The notes beneath the pieces were generated by a model. That model had not been told where the DNA came from and searched no databases. It saw only the letters and a program-made list of their open reading frames with translations. Of a stretch of 29,073 bases of DNA, positions 1 to 8,770 are shown one piece after another; positions within the stretch are counted from its first letter, which is position 1, and each line of letters opens with the position of its first letter. Both the position numbers and the translations under genes were made by a program. The stretch is from the IMG/VR virus record IMGVR_UViG_3300031963_000696, positions 1 to 29,073 of that record, one strand, 5' to 3'. The DNA is from a virus.

Positions 1-1320
1 TCTATAACTCCATGTTCCGGTAACTGCATTTCCACCCAATATTATGCTTGTTGTTCCATTACCGTATTGATATCTGGTTCCATTTGGTCTATATACAGCC
101 CAATAGGTGTCACTAGATACATTGATATCAATTCTAATAGGAACAACGGTTACGATTTCCGCATCATTTTCATTTACTATAGAGTTTATTCTAGTTATAG
201 AAATAGTTGCATCTCCATCGTTAACGACATCATTAATATTAGAATTTGTATAAACTAAACTAATTGGTGTCGTGTTAACATTATATCTTATAACACCACT
301 ATTTAAAAGATTAAAATCGTATAAATCATATGGTGTTTGTACATATATTCCTCCACCTATAGTTGCATACATTCCAGATAAACTATGAGTTCCGGAGAGA
401 TATAGATTACCATTAGTTTCCAACCCTTTAACTATAGTTCCAGCTGTCATTTTTTGAGAGCTAAGAGTTAATGTTTTGGTTCCGTAATTATATGAAAACT
501 TATTTGTTGCTAAAGGATCAAATACTATATTATTTTGAGCAACATCTAAGACGTTTCTATAATTGTATAAATCACTTGATGGTATTCCACTTAAGCCAGC
601 AGAAGTTGTTCTGAAATATGAGAGATAATCATATACTTGTTGTAAGTCGTTAAATACTGAATATGTACTTGTTACACTGACATTTGTTTGATTGACAAAT
701 GAATCGAAAACATAACTTGGTTCTATATTAATAGTAACTCCGTTTAATGGATTTACTGAAAATGTTCCTTCTATAGTTTTGTAATTATATTTTCCTATTT
801 TATAGGACCATATTCCAGTTGATCCGTTTGGTAATGAAATTGAACCATTTGAATTTTGGTAATATTGTAATGTTCCGTTATTATCAAAAATAGAAATATA
901 ACCACCATCTAAATTTGTTATATTTAATATGGTTGGATTTACTAATAGTGATACATTTCCACTAGAACTATTAACAGTACTATTATCTAATGTTATAGTA
1001 AGTAATCCAGCTCCAGAATTTTGAACATTATCTACAACGCAATTTTTGTATGTAATACTCGTTGGAGTATTACTATTATATCTAACATTTGTTATGTTTG
1101 TATTTTGTAAATTTTGTGTAGTATTTATGAATACGGTTCCATTAACATTTATGTATGTTAAATTAGAAGAACCTGATAGATATATATTTCCTGTCGTTTG
1201 TATAGTATCAAATCTATTTCCAGATGATAGTGTTGTCGTTTTTAACGTCAATTTTTTTGAAGAGGATAAATATTCAAAATTAGTAGAATAAGTTCCATCC
1301 ATTACGATGTCATTAGAACC
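1..1320 (-). repeat. Tandem duplicated adhesin module within the beta-helix protein
   Basis: Two segments of the protein align by eye with an offset of about 780 nt (260 residues). Both have N-D/N-I-V-M/F-D, then K-x-L-T-L, then G-N-I/L-Y-L-S-G, then V-R/I-R-Y-N-x-N-T, and near the end a N-G-T-x-Q-Y stretch closing with T-G-I/T-W-S-Y. Copy 1 spans roughly 800-1320 and copy 2 roughly 1-540. Copy 2 continues beyond the window edge. Boundaries are approximate. Confidence 0.6.
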
Positions 1321-3441
1321 AATATTTAAATTATTTCCAATTTTATTTGTAATATCTATATAATAAGATGATGTTGGATTAGAATATGTCCAATATGTAC
1401 CTTCAGAATATAAATAATCTAAATTATATGGGATTGGGTATGCTGAAACTTGATTTTCTGTCAATATTATACTTGTATCAATAGTTTTACTTACATTAGT
1501 ATCGACATTATATCCATACCATCTAACATCTTTAGTTAATGGTGATATTGTTAAACCATCCAAATATATATAACCAGAAGTTGAACTACTTCTTCCTTTT
1601 ATTGATATAGATATATCACCAGTAGAATTTGGAATAAAATCATATTCAAAAGAATGCCATGTATTAGCAACATTTGGACAAGTAAATGTTTGATCAATAC
1701 CTAAACCATTAAATGAAATAGTAGGTAGCACATCTGTACCATATGTGGAATCGAATCTAAGATTTCCTTTTATTTTTAATGCCGTTCCAGCAACTCCTTT
1801 TATCGAATCTTGGAAATTGAAAGGTATGTTTGCGGATCTTGGTTTAATTCTAATAGAAGTTATTCCGTTTTTTCTTATAGAATTATCAGAATTTGCAGTA
1901 TATTGAGCATTTATTCTTCTATTTTCAATCGATATGTTATTTGGATTGAATACATCCATAATCCAGTTTTCACCAGATGGTTCGTTTCCATCTATCACAT
2001 AAGACGTATCGGTAAGTCCAGTTGGAAAAGAGCAGTTATTATAAAGCATTTTACCTGATTGCGCTGCCCACGTCCAAGATAATTTTGAGGTATTTAACGG
2101 TAATACAAAATTACAATTTTCGTATATTAAAGAACCATACTCTCTAGCACTATTATAAAAAGCAGCATTTCCTGATTGATTTTTAAAATTACAATTAATA
2201 AACTTAATATTGAAAAAATTTGCATAGGTTAAAAATATAGCTCCATAACTATTTCCTTTATAATTTAAAAAAGAATCTTTTACGGTTGTGTTATATGTAC
2301 CACCTAAAGAAAATGGAGTAGCCGCATTATACACATAACAGCGATTTATAAAAGTAGAAAGTCCACCACTAAATCCAAAGGGAATCGCAGCATTATCCAC
2401 ATCACACCAAAAACACATATCATTAAAGCTTAATGATCTGTTTGAATTTAAACTACCCATGATCTGGTTTGTATTGGGCGAATAAGAATGATCAAAAGCA
2501 ATATGTGAAAAGGTGAGATCTCGATATGCTCTATAAGCATATGATGCTAAACCAGCAACGTTTCTAAAAGTAACATATGATATTGTTGTTTTTGTTGAAG
2601 GCGAAGCAACCCAACAACAAACTCCTCCACCCCAAGAGGTGTTAGCTGCCGCTGATGCATCAGTGGTCAATATTATATTTGAAGTGAAATTGCTAATTTT
2701 TGTATTATAAGCTCTGTTGAAATTTAAAGGAACCGTTATTGGAACATTTTTACTGCCTGTGACATAACCAGCTGCTATATAAGTAACTAAACATCTTGTA
2801 GTGTCTAAAGTATCCGACTCCAATACCAATTTATCACCAACATTCCAATTTACTGCACTATTTACTGTAATTGTAGTAGATCCGCTTGATGCTGCGGCAT
2901 CCAAAAACGTATTTCTAGTTTTTTCTATACCATACATGGATATATTACCAGCTTGTAAGTCATATGCAGTTTGAGATCTTGGCATTATAATAGCAGAATT
3001 TCCTACTACATCTACGTTCCTAGTATTGCCAGATAAATAAATTATCGATGATCTGAGTAATGGGTCTGTTGGAGTTCCCCAATTAAAAAAACTATTAGTT
3101 CCAACATATAATGCTCCTTTTATTGTTATAGAAGTATCCACATCTCTACTTGCTTTTAATTCCCCACCACCACTTAAAAAAATAGCCCCTCCATTTAAAA
3201 ATTGAGTTTGGTCGTTAAGATTGCTTGCAAGTGGGTTTCCGATTGATCCTCCATTTCCAAACACACCAGATGGTAAATTATACGTAACAACGTGTGGTCC
3301 TCTTATTACAATCCTATCATTTCCATTAGATTGCGGTGGTTGACCAGCATCTCCTGATGGCGTGTTAACAGCATTAGCTGCTGTTAACCAAGTTGTTGCT
3401 GAATCCCAATCACCAGTTTGTTTAGAAATATACGTTGCCAT
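1..3441 (-). CDS. Giant beta-helix tail adhesin with G8-like N-terminus (3' end outside window)
   Basis: The frame is open without a stop from the ATG at 3441 to base 1, giving 1147 codons of a longer protein. The N-terminus (residues about 10-55) reads like a G8 domain: two spaced Trp (W12, W18), then G40-N-D-R-I-V-I and a V-V-T-Y strand. Residues 195-210 contain a W-N-V-G-D-K-L-V-L-E-S segment, like the strand that follows G8 in CEMIP/TMEM2-type proteins. Residues about 250-480 are rich in short Asn/Ser/Phe beta rungs typical of right-handed parallel beta-helices. The C-terminal part has at least two copies of a roughly 260-residue module. It is the last of four minus-strand fibre genes. 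It probably sits at the tail tip or fibre and binds or cleaves a surface polysaccharide; the enzymatic role is inference. A TATAAATA box lies 10 nt upstream of the ATG. Confidence 0.75.
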   Translation of the reverse strand, partial: MATYISKQTGDWDSATTWLTAANAVNTPSGDAGQPPQSNGNDRIVIRGPHVVTYNLPSGVFGNGGSIGNPLASNLNDQTQFLNGGAIFLSGGGELKASRDVDTSITIKGALYVGTNSFFNWGTPTDPLLRSSIIYLSGNTRNVDVVGNSAIIMPRSQTAYDLQAGNISMYGIEKTRNTFLDAAASSGSTTITVNSAVNWNVGDKLVLESDTLDTTRCLVTYIAAGYVTGSKNVPITVPLNFNRAYNTKISNFTSNIILTTDASAAANTSWGGGVCCWVASPSTKTTISYVTFRNVAGLASYAYRAYRDLTFSHIAFDHSYSPNTNQIMGSLNSNRSLSFNDMCFWCDVDNAAIPFGFSGGLSTFINRCYVYNAATPFSLGGTYNTTVKDSFLNYKGNSYGAIFLTYANFFNIKFINCNFKNQSGNAAFYNSAREYGSLIYENCNFVLPLNTSKLSWTWAAQSGKMLYNNCSFPTGLTDTSYVIDGNEPSGENWIMDVFNPNNISIENRRINAQYTANSDNSIRKNGITSIRIKPRSANIPFNFQDSIKGVAGTALKIKGNLRFDSTYGTDVLPTISFNGLGIDQTFTCPNVANTWHSFEYDFIPNSTGDISISIKGRSSSTSGYIYLDGLTISPLTKDVRWYGYNVDTNVSKTIDTSIILTENQVSAYPIPYNLDYLYSEGTYWTYSNPTSSYYIDITNKIGNNLNIGSNDIVMDGTYSTNFEYLSSSKKLTLKTTTLSSGNRFDTIQTTGNIYLSGSSNLTYINVNGTVFINTTQNLQNTNITNVRYNSNTPTSITYKNCVVDNVQNSGAGLLTITLDNSTVNSSSGNVSLLVNPTILNITNLDGGYISIFDNNGTLQYYQNSNGSISLPNGSTGIWSYKIGKYNYKTIEGTFSVNPLNGVTINIEPSYVFDSFVNQTNVSVTSTYSVFNDLQQVYDYLSYFRTTSAGLSGIPSSDLYNYRNVLDVAQNNIVFDPLATNKFSYNYGTKTLTLSSQKMTAGTIVKGLETNGNLYLSGTHSLSGMYATIGGGIYVQTPYDLYDFNLLNSGVIRYNVNTTPISLVYTNSNINDVVNDGDATISITRINSIVNENDAEIVTVVPIRIDINVSSDTYWAVYRPNGTRYQYGNGTTSIILGGNAVTGTWSYR
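3364..3388 (-). repeat. Perfect inverted repeat, 10-bp arms, 5-nt loop, near start of adhesin gene
   Basis: The arms GTTAACAGCA and TGCTGTTAAC are exact reverse complements around a 5-nt loop. The repeat lies about 53 nt inside the coding region and encodes an ordinary L-T-A-A-N-A-V-N segment. In mRNA it would fold as a stable stem-loop. Confidence 0.7.
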
Positions 3442-3451
3442 GTTATAGTAT

Positions 3452-3459
3452 TATTTATA
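3452..3459 (-). promoter_or_regulatory. T4-type late promoter box TATAAATA
   Basis: An exact TATAAATA on the minus strand ends 10 nt before the ATG of the adhesin gene and overlaps the stop codon of the gene upstream. T4 late promoters consist of this octamer centred near -10, recognised by gp55, and a gp55-type sigma is encoded at 21312-21944. Confidence 0.6.
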
Positions 3460-4018
3460 TGATAATTTGTTTTTTTGCTACTAAATTTGATAATATTCCA
3501 CCGGAAAAAATTTCATAGAATGAATCCTCACTTCCGTCGGTTGCAATATATCTATAATATGTTTTATCTGTTGAAGAAGTAGCATAAACATATGTATATA
3601 CATCTCCAGAACCTATAGATGAATTTAAAGTAGGTTCAATTTTAAATCCTCTAACCAAAGTAGTCCAATCTATAAAAGTTCCGTAAAATTTTGAGTTTGA
3701 AGATAAGTTTCCGGTCAAGGTTCCTCCAGATAACGGGAGGTAGTTAGTAGTTAAAAAAGAATTTGTTGCGTCTATAGTATATTCTACTAAATCATTATCT
3801 GTTGTTCCGTTTTTATACCAATATTTTTTTGGAACTCCGTTTATTACTAATCTTACTTCTAAAGATTTAAATCTTACTCCAGATGGAATAGATGAATTTG
3901 CTTGTGTTTTTGCTGCCGCTTCGTTTATTCCTTCGTATGGACCAGACCAAGCGTCGGTTGGAACAGGATTAAGTGGTTGTATTCCGAAAGGTAATTGAAA
4001 TCCGTTTGTTAATGCCAT
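3455..4018 (-). CDS. Small tail-fibre or baseplate-associated protein
   Basis: This 187-residue protein has a central Y-L-P-L-S-G-G-T-L-T-G-N-L segment (about residues 93-105). That is the recurrent shaft motif of phage tail fibres and their trimeric adhesins. The N-terminal part (F-G-I-Q-P-L-N-P-V-P-T) is followed by an Ala/Asn helix and a strand-rich region. It sits between two other fibre-like genes, so a role in the tail fibre or baseplate periphery is likely, although no specific family can be named. The start at 4018 is supported by a GGTAAATA box exactly 5 nt upstream. The stop overlaps the next gene's promoter box. Confidence 0.6.
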   Translation of the reverse strand: MALTNGFQLPFGIQPLNPVPTDAWSGPYEGINEAAAKTQANSSIPSGVRFKSLEVRLVINGVPKKYWYKNGTTDNDLVEYTIDATNSFLTTNYLPLSGGTLTGNLSSNSKFYGTFIDWTTLVRGFKIEPTLNSSIGSGDVYTYVYATSSTDKTYYRYIATDGSEDSFYEIFSGGILSNLVAKKQIII

Positions 4019-4023
4019 AAAAA

Positions 4024-4031
4024 TATTTACC
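4024..4031 (-). promoter_or_regulatory. Late-promoter-like box GGTAAATA, 5 nt before ATG
   Basis: The minus strand reads GGTAAATA-TTTTT-ATG. The octamer matches the T4 late box at six of eight positions. The 5-nt spacing to the ATG is the same as at 15552-15559, 15589-15596 and 17026-17033. It overlaps the stop codon of the upstream gene. Confidence 0.4.
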
Positions 4032-5364
4032 CTCTAGTTATTTCGTGTCTGTGTCCATTTGGAGTATATGGTGTAGCTATACTACAAGTGTAAACCTTAT
4101 ATGAATATGGGTTTCCGGAATAATCATTTACATTAAAAGGATTATTAACGTATGAAGTAGTAAGATTAGCGTCAGAAGCATCCCTATCTCTTACTAAAGT
4201 AATAGAAAGAGTATTTGGCATAGCTACTGTAAATTTAGTAAAAATGTTTCCAGTTTGTAAATCAAATGGATTTGATCCGTTTGTAAACATTCTTCCGGTT
4301 AATCCTCTTACTTGGGATGAATTTACTGGTGCTACTGAAGAAGAAGCATAGAAAATCATATTATAAAATGAAATTGTCGCTTGGTTTCCGATTGTTCCTT
4401 GATATCCATCGAATGCTGATAATCGATAGTATACGTTATTGGCTGAAGATGCTCCAGCGGGAATATGATTTGTTAATGAAACCGAAGCGGTTGGACCTGA
4501 TATAGAAACAGGAGTTCCGATAGTTGTCCATGATCCAGAATCAACTTTAAATTGAATTATATAACTAACTAAATCAACATAAGGAGAATTTCTGGTTATA
4601 GTTGCCGTTATATTTGAATTAACATTAGACTTCTCTCTAACTGTATTTGTTTCTGGAGACGTTATTGTGTTATATGCTGCTATAGTGGGAGCAGGAACTG
4701 TAGGTGATGAATATGCTGCTGGTGTTATTGCTAACGCCGCTGACGCCATAGCTCCGATAGTATCTGTTACTATATATCTATAATTAAAACTTTGAGTGTT
4801 AAACGGAGTATCTGTTAATATATGATTATAAGATCCATTATTTGTGGTGTTAGTACTTAAAACAGCCCAAGAACCGGAATCATTTCTTCTATATTGTAAA
4901 CTTGCGGAATTTACAGTTGCTCCTAAACTTTTTATAACATGCGTAAAATTAATAACATTGTTTATATTAGTTTGATTAAATGCTATCGTTGTTGGAGATG
5001 TTAAAGTGATAATAGGTTTAATAGGTTCTACTATAGACATCTGAATAACTTGACTTGGTGTTTTTCCTATCGATTCAATTATATCACCATTAACATATCT
5101 CCCGAATGTTTTTGCTCCTTCTAAAGATACTGTTAAATTTTGAGTGAATGTAGTTCCTCCCCCACCAGCTTCTTTCCATTGATCTCTAGCAGAATTTAAA
5201 AAATATAAAGTTTCAGTTTGTAAATCGGAAACGACTTGTCCTGAATATCTTCTTGGGTTTGTTAAATACGCAAGTCTTTCAGCTGTCGTTGAAAATACTA
5301 TATCTATATCAAGCGGTGCTGCGTATTGTCTTTTAAATTGTAGTGGGAATAAAAAGTCAGCCAT
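4027..5364 (-). CDS. Tail-fibre protein with Ig-like/FN3-like domains
   Basis: This protein is 445 residues long. The N-terminus has a fibre attachment-like segment (V-V-S-D-L-Q-T-E-T-L-Y-F-L). Residues about 115-330 form two or three beta-sandwich-like repeats (P-I-I-T-L-T-S-P, then Y-R-R-N-D-S-G-S-W, then F-K-V-D-S-G-S-W), in the style of Ig or fibronectin type III folds. The last 110 residues resemble the end of the neighbouring gene product (N-S-S-Q-V-R-G-L-T near residue 349 and Y-K-V-Y near 420). It was probably made by duplication and acts as a fibre subunit. The ATG at 5364 lies just after the stop of the gene at 5369, with no clear ribosome-binding site. Confidence 0.65.
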   Translation of the reverse strand: MADFLFPLQFKRQYAAPLDIDIVFSTTAERLAYLTNPRRYSGQVVSDLQTETLYFLNSARDQWKEAGGGGTTFTQNLTVSLEGAKTFGRYVNGDIIESIGKTPSQVIQMSIVEPIKPIITLTSPTTIAFNQTNINNVINFTHVIKSLGATVNSASLQYRRNDSGSWAVLSTNTTNNGSYNHILTDTPFNTQSFNYRYIVTDTIGAMASAALAITPAAYSSPTVPAPTIAAYNTITSPETNTVREKSNVNSNITATITRNSPYVDLVSYIIQFKVDSGSWTTIGTPVSISGPTASVSLTNHIPAGASSANNVYYRLSAFDGYQGTIGNQATISFYNMIFYASSSVAPVNSSQVRGLTGRMFTNGSNPFDLQTGNIFTKFTVAMPNTLSITLVRDRDASDANLTTSYVNNPFNVNDYSGNPYSYKVYTCSIATPYTPNGHRHEITRG

Positions 5365-5368
5365 ATTA

Positions 5369-6802
5369 TTAAATAATTACAGTATAAATAGAAGATTGTG
5401 TAAATGGTTGTACCGGAGTAAACACATAAACTTTATAACCTATAGCTGGATATGAATTTGCTCCTTCTACATTTACTAAAGTTTTAGTAAACGCAGTTTT
5501 TATCTCAGTTTTAAAAACTGGTTCTTCTACGCTAGTTACATCTCTTAAAGAACTTGGATATGCAAAAATTACACTTGTTGATCCTATTGGTATTGGAATA
5601 TCAAAAACCATACCGTTTGTTGGGTTTAATATTGTGCTTGTTAAGCTTCTAACTTGTGCTGAATTTTGACCTAATGAATCTACACCATAAAAACATTTTC
5701 TTCTGCCTACTATATTAGTAGTTTTTATCATGTAATTTGATGGATATTCAACATCATAATTATTTCCTTTATTATCGTATGGTTGTGGACCGCTAAAATG
5801 TCCTACACTAGCTTGTAATACATTGCTTCCATCGTTTATAACAGCACCCGCTGATGTATAATAATTTACTGTTCCAGTATTAACACCCATAATAATATAA
5901 TCATGAGCAGAACCCGATCTATAATTTTGAAATGCTATTGGATCCCAAACGTTACTAATATTTTTTCCGTTTATAGAACCTCTATCAAAAGTTGCAGTTA
6001 AAGAAACCCCTATAGTTCCAGATTCAACATTAGATGGTATATTAGTAGTCAAAGAAACACTTGGATTTATAAAAGTAGGATAAAATATTTTATTTAAAAG
6101 TTTTTCCGCAAATTGTTGGAATGTAGTTCCAGATAAAACTAATTGTCCCGCTGAAATAGCACCAACATTTATATCTGAAGTTATACTAGATGATAATATC
6201 GGTGATAATAATCTAGAACTATTACTAGTTATAAACGTAATAGTTGATGTTAGTGATGGAGACGTTAAAACCGCACTATTAGAAGTGAAGAAATTTATTG
6301 TGGACGAAAGAGGAGGAGAATTTAAATATGCGCTATTAGCAGAAACGAAGTTAAAAGCTGATTGCCAATATCCACTTAATGCTTTGAGATCAGATCCATC
6401 ATATATGTTATATATATTTGATCCATCACCCCAAAAAACACCAGATACGTTGTTTACGTATAAAAAATTTGAAGCATGACTTGATAAATTTGTACCTAAA
6501 GCAAAAGAATTTCTATGTCTAACTAAATTATTTTGACCTCCCAACACACCAGCAACTTCACTTATTACTACGTTATTTCCAAATTGTGTGTTTATTGAAC
6601 TTAAATTTAAATTTAAAAGATATGGTATTTGTTCGTTATTAAAAAACGTTACAATATATTCGTTTGTTCCATTTTTTTTCTTTAAATAAATTTGACCATC
6701 CGCTGTATTAACAGCTGGTTCTCCTAAATCTATAGAAGTTAATTTAGGAACTATTCCAGAAACATCGTTTCTTTTTAATAAAAGAGTATCATATTCAATC
6801 AT
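5369..6802 (-). CDS. Tail-fibre protein with shaft repeats and paralogous C-terminal domain
   Basis: This 477-residue protein starts with L-L-K-R-N-D, then L-G-E-P-A-V-N-T-A-D-G-Q-I-Y-L-K. That is the short N-terminal module seen in many phage fibres (R-x-x-A/D..., G-E-x-x-x-x...I-Y-x-K). A head-like G-G-Q-N-N...S-F-A-L-G-T-N stretch follows near residues 90-105, then three 19-residue shaft repeats. The C-terminal half ends with N-S-A-Q-V-R-S-L-T and Y-K-V-Y elements shared with the adjacent downstream gene, so the two look like paralogs. It likely forms a trimeric fibre or its tip. The start at 6802 follows a TA-rich leader containing ACTAAATA. Confidence 0.65.
   Translation of the reverse strand: MIEYDTLLLKRNDVSGIVPKLTSIDLGEPAVNTADGQIYLKKKNGTNEYIVTFFNNEQIPYLLNLNLSSINTQFGNNVVISEVAGVLGGQNNLVRHRNSFALGTNLSSHASNFLYVNNVSGVFWGDGSNIYNIYDGSDLKALSGYWQSAFNFVSANSAYLNSPPLSSTINFFTSNSAVLTSPSLTSTITFITSNSSRLLSPILSSSITSDINVGAISAGQLVLSGTTFQQFAEKLLNKIFYPTFINPSVSLTTNIPSNVESGTIGVSLTATFDRGSINGKNISNVWDPIAFQNYRSGSAHDYIIMGVNTGTVNYYTSAGAVINDGSNVLQASVGHFSGPQPYDNKGNNYDVEYPSNYMIKTTNIVGRRKCFYGVDSLGQNSAQVRSLTSTILNPTNGMVFDIPIPIGSTSVIFAYPSSLRDVTSVEEPVFKTEIKTAFTKTLVNVEGANSYPAIGYKVYVFTPVQPFTQSSIYTVII
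6178..6345 (-). repeat. Three 19-residue shaft repeats in fibre gene
   Basis: The encoded protein has three consecutive units of about 19 residues with the pattern (A/T)-S/A-N-S-A/S-x-L-x-S-P-x-L-x-S-T/S-I. Each unit corresponds to about 57 nt. Such short periodic units are typical of trimeric fibre shafts. Unit boundaries are approximate. Confidence 0.6.
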
Positions 6803-6853
6803 GTTTATTATATAATATTTAGTCCTAAATAAATGTTATTTGACCAATACTGA

Positions 6854-8698
6854 TTATGTTTGCGGTGATTGAGTTTGTGTTTCTGTAGCTCCGGTTGGTT
6901 CCGGTGTGGTTTCTGGTGATTGTTCTGGTGTTTCTGGTGGTGTTTCTTCTGCTCCTCCTGCTGAACCACCGAATTCTGGAACCCCACCGCTTATTGAAGA
7001 TTCTTCGCTAGACCCTCCTCCTGTAAATCCTGAAGCTTCTTGTCCTGCTTGTTCTGCGGCTTTTTGATGTTCTCTCCAATTTGGTCCTAATTGAGCTATT
7101 TGATCTAATTCCCATTTTAAAGCAGCATCTTTTCTTAACCACTCCATGTTTTCACTTATTTTAGAATCTGTTAAGCCTAAATAATGTCTTTGTGCAAATG
7201 TTTTAGCTATAGAATCGCTTTGTGTTATATCAGAAAATATTTTATTTTTTAATTCAAATTCTTGATTTTTTCTTATCGTAAACCAGCTTGATGGTGGATT
7301 AAACTCTAAAGTAAAATATGATTCATTTAATTTTAATTCTTTCCAAAGATTTTTTAATTTTAAATGGGTTATAAATGCTTTTTTAAATCCTTCCGCAAAT
7401 TGTATTTGCAATCTGATTATAAATTTTGCAAATTTTAATTCTTCTCTTAAAATTTCAGCGCCATCTTTATATCCAGATTCTGGATTTATTCTGGTCAATG
7501 GAACTTTTAACGCTTTGTATAATTTGTTTACAAAGTACATTAAATCTTCTAGTTTTCCTAAATTTGCGCCACCTTGTAATAATTCAACATCAGATCCCGT
7601 CTCTCCTGCTCTTTTTGCAAACCAAAAAGAATCCAACATCGATTGCGGATCATATATGTTTCCTGCTCCTTGGGCTGAACCAGAATCGTATGTTTTCTTC
7701 GTCCAATACGATTGCATTAATTGTTTTAAATATGCTTCAGCTTTAGCTGGAGGCATATTTCCAACATCAATTTTAAATTTTAATCTTTCTGGTGCTCTAA
7801 CCATTCTATATATAACAATAGCGTCTTCTAAAAGAGACAATTGTTTATATGCTCTTCTTGCGTTTTCGATGAATGGTGTTCTTATTGTAAAATCTTCATT
7901 CCATGAATCGGAATGAATGTATGTTACTTGATTTCCTTCAAGTGTTATCAACTGTTGTTGTAAAACATTTGCTGGATTTGGAGTGTTGTTTATATTTTTA
8001 TTATCTCTATCCTCAAGATTTATCGGTTTTTGAAAAATAAAATTTTGAATTACTTCATTTTGAACATTATCATAAATTGGATTTATTAATTCTCCCGGAA
8101 TCAATAAAGATCCTATTACTCCCAAATCCTTTTTTTCTTCATGTACTATATTTTCAAAAAATAATTCTCCCTCCGTTAAGAGTTGACGACAATAACCCCA
8201 TCCTTTTGCGTCTAAATCATATATTTTAATAAATTTAGCAAATTCTTTTTCTAATTCAGATCTAGTTTCAGAATCTAATTTTCCTATACCTGTAAAAATT
8301 ATTTTTATAACCTTACCGTTTTCGTCTTTGGTTAAAAATTCATCACAAATTTCATCTAAACAATCTGAAATTTCAGCATAAGCTGCCATCCTCCTATATT
8401 CAGCAAGTCTTCTGGTCTTATCAGAATCTATTTTAGCATATATAAATCTATGATATGCTTTATCAGAAGCAAAAGAACCGGCTCCACCATCATCTTGATA
8501 AAACGGTCCGGTTATAACAGACTGTTTCATTATTTTTAGTTGTCTGTTTTTTGAAATTCTTTCGAATAATTCGTATTTTGGATTGTTTACTTCAAGTTCT
8601 GTTGATGTTTGAACGTAAGGTAATTTATCTAAAATAGAAGATACAAATGATCTTCCGTTATTTAATTGTTTTGTAGGTGTTGGAATTATCGAAGCCAT
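6854..8698 (-). CDS. 20: Portal vertex protein (T4 gp20-like)
   Basis: The portal forms the ring at the capsid vertex through which DNA is packaged and to which the tail attaches. The 614-residue product carries gp20 hallmarks. These are R-L-A-E-Y-R-R-M-A-A-Y-A-E-I with D-x-C-L-D-E-I-C-D-E (97-120), L-L-E-D-A-I-V-I-Y-R-M-V-R-A-P-E-R (289-305) followed by I-D-V-G-N-M-P (310-316), and L-L-Q-G-G-A-N-L-G with V-N-K-L-Y-K-A-L-K-V-P (373-400). Length is longer than T4 gp20 (524 residues), mainly because of a Gly/Ser/Glu/Pro/Thr-rich tail from about residue 555. The ATG at 8698 follows an AT-rich leader with a stem-loop. Identification is firm; the tail is unusual. Confidence 0.93.
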   Translation of the reverse strand: MASIIPTPTKQLNNGRSFVSSILDKLPYVQTSTELEVNNPKYELFERISKNRQLKIMKQSVITGPFYQDDGGAGSFASDKAYHRFIYAKIDSDKTRRLAEYRRMAAYAEISDCLDEICDEFLTKDENGKVIKIIFTGIGKLDSETRSELEKEFAKFIKIYDLDAKGWGYCRQLLTEGELFFENIVHEEKKDLGVIGSLLIPGELINPIYDNVQNEVIQNFIFQKPINLEDRDNKNINNTPNPANVLQQQLITLEGNQVTYIHSDSWNEDFTIRTPFIENARRAYKQLSLLEDAIVIYRMVRAPERLKFKIDVGNMPPAKAEAYLKQLMQSYWTKKTYDSGSAQGAGNIYDPQSMLDSFWFAKRAGETGSDVELLQGGANLGKLEDLMYFVNKLYKALKVPLTRINPESGYKDGAEILREELKFAKFIIRLQIQFAEGFKKAFITHLKLKNLWKELKLNESYFTLEFNPPSSWFTIRKNQEFELKNKIFSDITQSDSIAKTFAQRHYLGLTDSKISENMEWLRKDAALKWELDQIAQLGPNWREHQKAAEQAGQEASGFTGGGSSEESSISGGVPEFGGSAGGAEETPPETPEQSPETTPEPTGATETQTQSPQT

Positions 8699-8725
8699 AC
8701 GATTTATTAATAATTAGTTTTTTTT

Positions 8726-8765
8726 ATTGATTATAAACTATTAATTGTTTAAAATCAATTTTTTT
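8726..8765 (+). terminator. Stem-loop with T-run on plus strand, upstream of portal gene
   Basis: Arms at 8726-8738 and 8747-8759 (13 bp with one mismatch) enclose an 8-nt loop and are followed on the plus strand by six T. This looks like an intrinsic terminator for plus-strand (antisense) transcription. On the minus strand, where the genes lie, the hairpin is followed by A's instead, so there it may only be a leader structure of the portal mRNA. Confidence 0.35.
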
Positions 8766-8770
8766 ATATG

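Noticed and set aside
1046-1291. Plus-strand open frame opposite the adhesin gene
   Set aside because: It lies within a continuous minus-strand frame of 1147 codons with clear fibre composition. The plus-strand translation shows no recognisable motif and has no promoter. The same applies to frames at 67-258 and 1810-2058.
5383-5390. TATAAATA on plus strand
   Set aside because: It lies inside the end of a minus-strand gene, with no plus-strand gene downstream. It is probably a chance match.
7426-7916. Plus-strand open frames opposite the portal gene
   Set aside because: They are antisense to conserved gp20 motifs and translate to featureless hydrophobic sequence. They are chance frames in AT-rich DNA.
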